Shown in pieces: positions 14,070-16,264 of a stretch of DNA of 16,264 nt; position 1 is the stretch's first letter, and each line of letters starts with the position of its first letter. The notes under the pieces were generated by a model that searched no databases, was not told where the DNA came from, and was given only the letters and a program-made list of their open reading frames with translations. Source of the DNA: Bacteroidota bacterium (GTDB lineage Bacteria; Bacteroidota; Bacteroidia; Bacteroidales; SZUA-534); the NCBI GenBank assembly GCA_020047835.1, contig JAIFNJ010000033.1, forward strand, positions 1 to 16,264, read 5' to 3'. The position numbers and the translations under genes are program-made.

Positions 14070-14462
14070 ATGTATATGAATCCATTGGTTATTGAAAGTG
14101 GCAACGAAACTCCCGAAATAATTCTGGATAAAAAAACTAACACCTTTTTATTCAGGGGAAAATCACTGCCTGAGAATCCCATAATTTTTTACAATCCGGT
14201 ATTGCAATGGCTGGAAAATTACTCCTCGGACCCCAATCCCGAGACCATAGTAAATTTCATGATGGTTTATTTCAATACTTCCAGTTCAAAAATTATCCTC
14301 GATATTATGAAAAAACTGGAAATAATAAAGAAAAGTGGGCATCGGGTTACTATTAATTGGAGATTCCGTGAAGATGATGAAGATATGTTAGAAGCAGGTG
14401 AAATATATTCTGAAAGAGTAAGCATCCCTTTTAACCTAATACCAGATGAAACGGTGAACTAA
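14070..14462 (+). CDS. SiaC-family regulatory phosphoprotein (DUF1987)
   Basis: The 130 residues match the SiaC/DUF1987 family along their length: ESGNETPEIILD (9-20), FRGKSLPENPIIFYNPVLQW (28-47), the signature YFNTSSSK (67-74) and NWRFREDDEDMLEAGE (96-111). In Pseudomonas aeruginosa, SiaC is phosphorylated on a threonine (T68) by SiaB and dephosphorylated by the PP2C-type SiaA, and the unphosphorylated form activates a diguanylate cyclase in aggregation control. The threonine in the same motif here is T70, or residue 68 if translation starts at the second ATG (14076, giving MNPLVIESG). No SiaA, SiaB or GGDEF gene is in the window, so partners must be elsewhere and the output in this organism is unknown. 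It has its own promoter and terminator and probably forms a single-gene transcript. It is a small soluble cytoplasmic protein. Confidence 0.88.
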   Translation: MYMNPLVIESGNETPEIILDKKTNTFLFRGKSLPENPIIFYNPVLQWLENYSSDPNPETIVNFMMVYFNTSSSKIILDIMKKLEIIKKSGHRVTINWRFREDDEDMLEAGEIYSERVSIPFNLIPDETVN

Positions 14463-14498
14463 TCGATTTTAAAAATCGCCGTTGAAATATTTTATTTT

Positions 14499-14540
14499 AA
14501 TGCATCCATTCTTTGAACGGATGCATTTTCTATTTAATTT
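14499..14540 (+). terminator. Intrinsic terminator after the SiaC-family gene
   Basis: AATGCATCC (14499-14507) pairs perfectly with GGATGCATT (14519-14527). One A-C mismatch and three further inner pairs (TTC with GAA) leave a three-base loop. A T-rich tail follows (TTCTATTTAATTT). It lies 36 bases after the stop codon and ahead of the aminopeptidase gene. Confidence 0.7.
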
Positions 14541-14565
14541 AACCGTATCATTTAAATTCAAAAAA

Positions 14566-16264
14566 ATGGCCATTGAAAAATTGCGAACGAAGTTAATGCA
14601 GCTAAATATTGCAGCATACATAATCCCCACATCTGACCCTCATAAAAGTGAATATATTTCAGAATACTGGAAATCAAGGGAATGGCTTACCAGGTTTAGC
14701 GGATCAGCCGGAACTGCTGTTGTAACATTAAATCACGCAGGACTTTGGACCGACTCCCGATATTTTATTCAGGCAGAGAAACAGCTCAAGTCGCCTTTTT
14801 TGCTCCATAAAATGAAAACCAGAGCCCCTGAATATTTAGATTGGCTTTTAGAAAACCTTACTGAAGGCGCTTGTGTTGGAATTGATGAAAGGCTCTTTTC
14901 AGCAGCCGAGATAGATACCTTCAATCAAGTATTGATTAAAAAAGATATTACTATAAAACCCGTTGGTGATTTAATCAATGAATTTTGGACTGACCGCCCT
15001 CAACGGTCAAGCAATCTTGCTTTTATTCACCCGTCAGCATTTGTAGGAACTGGCACTGCTGAGAAAATTGCAACCGTTCGGTTATATCTTGAAGAAAAAA
15101 ATGTGTCTGCTTTGTTGGTAACTTCTTTGGATGAGATTGCCTGGTTATTAAATATCAGAGGATCCGATGTGGCATACAACCCATTAATTACAAGCTATTG
15201 TTTAGTAAGAAAAAACGAAACCCTGCTGTTTATCGAAGAGGCTCAGATGTCAGAATCTGTGCTAACTGAATTGAAAAAAAATGGAGTGGCAATTTCACAT
15301 TATCATAAAATTATATCCTATTTAAAAGAAATGGTGGGTTCCATTCTGTTGGATAAAAATACCGCAAATTTTGAATTATTCCGATCCATACCTTCTGCTT
15401 GCAAAATTATTGCTGAACCAAGTATACTTGCAAAACTTAAAGCAATTAAAACCCCAAAAGAAATAACACTCTATAAAGAAGCGCAAATTACCGATGGTAT
15501 AGCCATGTGCCGCTTTTTGCATTGGCTGGAAAATGAAGTCCAGAATAGAAACCTGACAGAATTGGAAGCGGCTGCAAAATCAGCATTCTTTAGGCAACAA
15601 CAGCCTAATTATGTCGATTTGAGTTTTGAACCCATTTCGGCTTATCAGCAAAATGCAGCCTTACCCCATTATTCGCCAACTGAAAATAATCAATCGGTGT
15701 TGGAACCAAAGGGATTGTACCTTATTGACAGTGGAGCACAGTATCTGGGTGGAACAACCGACATTACGCGCACTGTAGCTTTAGGTGCGGTAACCCAAGA
15801 ACAAATCAATGATTTTACATTGGTTTTAAAAGGGCACATTCGATTGGCAAGTGCTTGTTTTCCAGTGGGCACCAGAGGTATTCACTTAGATTCACTGGCA
15901 AGGCTTGATTTATGGCAACAAGGCAAAGATTATGGACATGGAACCGGGCATGGTATTGGATATTTTTTGGGGGTACACGAAGGGCCACATGGATTTTCGC
16001 AAGCTGCATCTGGTGCTTCTATGGTGCCCTTTGAAGCTGGAATGATGGTAACCAATGAACCGGGAGTTTATCACGAGAATAAATACGGGATACGGATTGA
16101 AAATGTGATGGTTTGCCAAGCAATGGATTTGGGAACTACGAGCAATTTTCTTGGTTTTGATACGGTTACCTACTGTCCCATCGACCGGAAATTGATTGAC
16201 AAAAACCTACTTACACAAACTGAAATAGATTGGATAAACAAGTATCATTCAAAAGTCCGCGAAT
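14566..16264 (+). CDS. Xaa-Pro aminopeptidase (M24B), C-terminal end beyond right edge
   Basis: This enzyme removes the N-terminal residue of peptides whose second residue is proline. From the ATG at 14566 the frame stays open for 566 residues to the window end; relatives of this long three-domain type have close to 590-600 residues, so only a short tail is missing. Two creatinase-like N-terminal domains (about 1-150 and 155-310; WTDSRYFIQAEKQ at 61-73, DEIAWLLNIRGSDVAYNP at about 190-207) precede the pita-bread catalytic domain. The five metal ligands of the family are all present: D388 (LIDSGAQY), D399 (TTDITRT), H462 (GHGTGHGIG), E498 (TNEPGVY) and E512 (GIRIEN). No signal peptide is seen, so it should be cytoplasmic. 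The C-terminal part (TYCPIDRKLIDKNLLT) fits the M24_C extension. It follows the terminator of the SiaC-family gene by about 40 bases; no consensus promoter was recognised in that gap. Confidence 0.94.
   Translation, partial: MAIEKLRTKLMQLNIAAYIIPTSDPHKSEYISEYWKSREWLTRFSGSAGTAVVTLNHAGLWTDSRYFIQAEKQLKSPFLLHKMKTRAPEYLDWLLENLTEGACVGIDERLFSAAEIDTFNQVLIKKDITIKPVGDLINEFWTDRPQRSSNLAFIHPSAFVGTGTAEKIATVRLYLEEKNVSALLVTSLDEIAWLLNIRGSDVAYNPLITSYCLVRKNETLLFIEEAQMSESVLTELKKNGVAISHYHKIISYLKEMVGSILLDKNTANFELFRSIPSACKIIAEPSILAKLKAIKTPKEITLYKEAQITDGIAMCRFLHWLENEVQNRNLTELEAAAKSAFFRQQQPNYVDLSFEPISAYQQNAALPHYSPTENNQSVLEPKGLYLIDSGAQYLGGTTDITRTVALGAVTQEQINDFTLVLKGHIRLASACFPVGTRGIHLDSLARLDLWQQGKDYGHGTGHGIGYFLGVHEGPHGFSQAASGASMVPFEAGMMVTNEPGVYHENKYGIRIENVMVCQAMDLGTTSNFLGFDTVTYCPIDRKLIDKNLLTQTEIDWINKYHSKVRE

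Noticed and set aside
13934..14182. Minus-strand 82-codon open frame overlapping the start of the SiaC-family gene
   Set aside because: It overlaps a well-supported gene and its promoter, resembles no family, and has no promoter of its own.
14464..14478. Near-palindrome CGATTTTAAAAATCG just after the SiaC-family stop codon
   Set aside because: It is AT-rich with almost no loop, and the real terminator hairpin lies 20 bases further on.

Overview
The window is AT-rich chromosomal DNA from a member of the Bacteroidota. The signs are a PKD-repeat protein ending in a type IX secretion (T9SS) sorting domain, a GWxTD-domain protein, a Bacteroidota-style TamB-like protein, Cys-poor envelope proteins with short Q-E-type signal cleavage sites, and repeated Bacteroidota promoter elements (TTG/TTTG, a spacer of about 17-21, then TAnnTTTG) with no -35/-10 of the E. 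coli type. I cannot place it below phylum with confidence; a marine or anaerobic Bacteroidales/Marinilabiliales-like organism is a guess.

Layout. Positions 1-1847 (minus): N-terminal 615 residues of a TamB-like envelope protein that runs off the left edge. Positions 2009-2545 (plus): a small secreted thioredoxin-fold protein, divergent from the TamB-like gene. Positions 2557-3945 (minus): a membrane sensor histidine kinase with its own promoter and no response regulator beside it, convergent with the thioredoxin gene across 11 bases. Positions 4168-5079 (minus): a short single-function proline dehydrogenase followed by a strong intrinsic terminator. Positions 5222-10863 (minus): a five-gene unit in transcription order mtaB, inositol-monophosphatase-family gene, GWxTD protein, lipid A-type acyltransferase, family 2 glycosyltransferase, with gaps of 3, 54, 0 and 89 bases. 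Positions 10939-11502 (minus): a NUMOD4-HNH-HTH protein with its own terminator, through which the mtaB promoter appears to be threaded. Positions 11846-13864 (plus): a 672-residue T9SS cargo with five PKD domains. Positions 14070/14076-14462 (plus): a SiaC-family (DUF1987) regulatory phosphoprotein with promoter and terminator. Positions 14566-16264 (plus): an Xaa-Pro aminopeptidase (M24B) whose last residues lie beyond the right edge.

How the genes may work together. Much of the window concerns the cell envelope: TamB-like lipid/protein transport to the outer membrane, lipid A acylation, sugar transfer, the GWxTD protein of unknown role and a surface-displayed PKD protein. mtaB (tRNA modification) heads the envelope operon but is not functionally linked to it in any obvious way. 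Proline dehydrogenase and aminopeptidase P both touch proline use (release of residues next to proline, then oxidation), but they sit at opposite ends of the window and I see no shared control.

I found no mobile element, CRISPR array, tRNA or rRNA, and no clear defence or biosynthetic cluster. Nothing here is convincingly a wholly new system. The points most worth a second look are the stand-alone NUMOD4-HNH-HTH gene with a long leader, the SiaC homologue with no partners next to it, the cysteine-pair ladder in the PKD protein, the GWxTD-acyltransferase coupling, and the promoter/terminator overlap ahead of mtaB.
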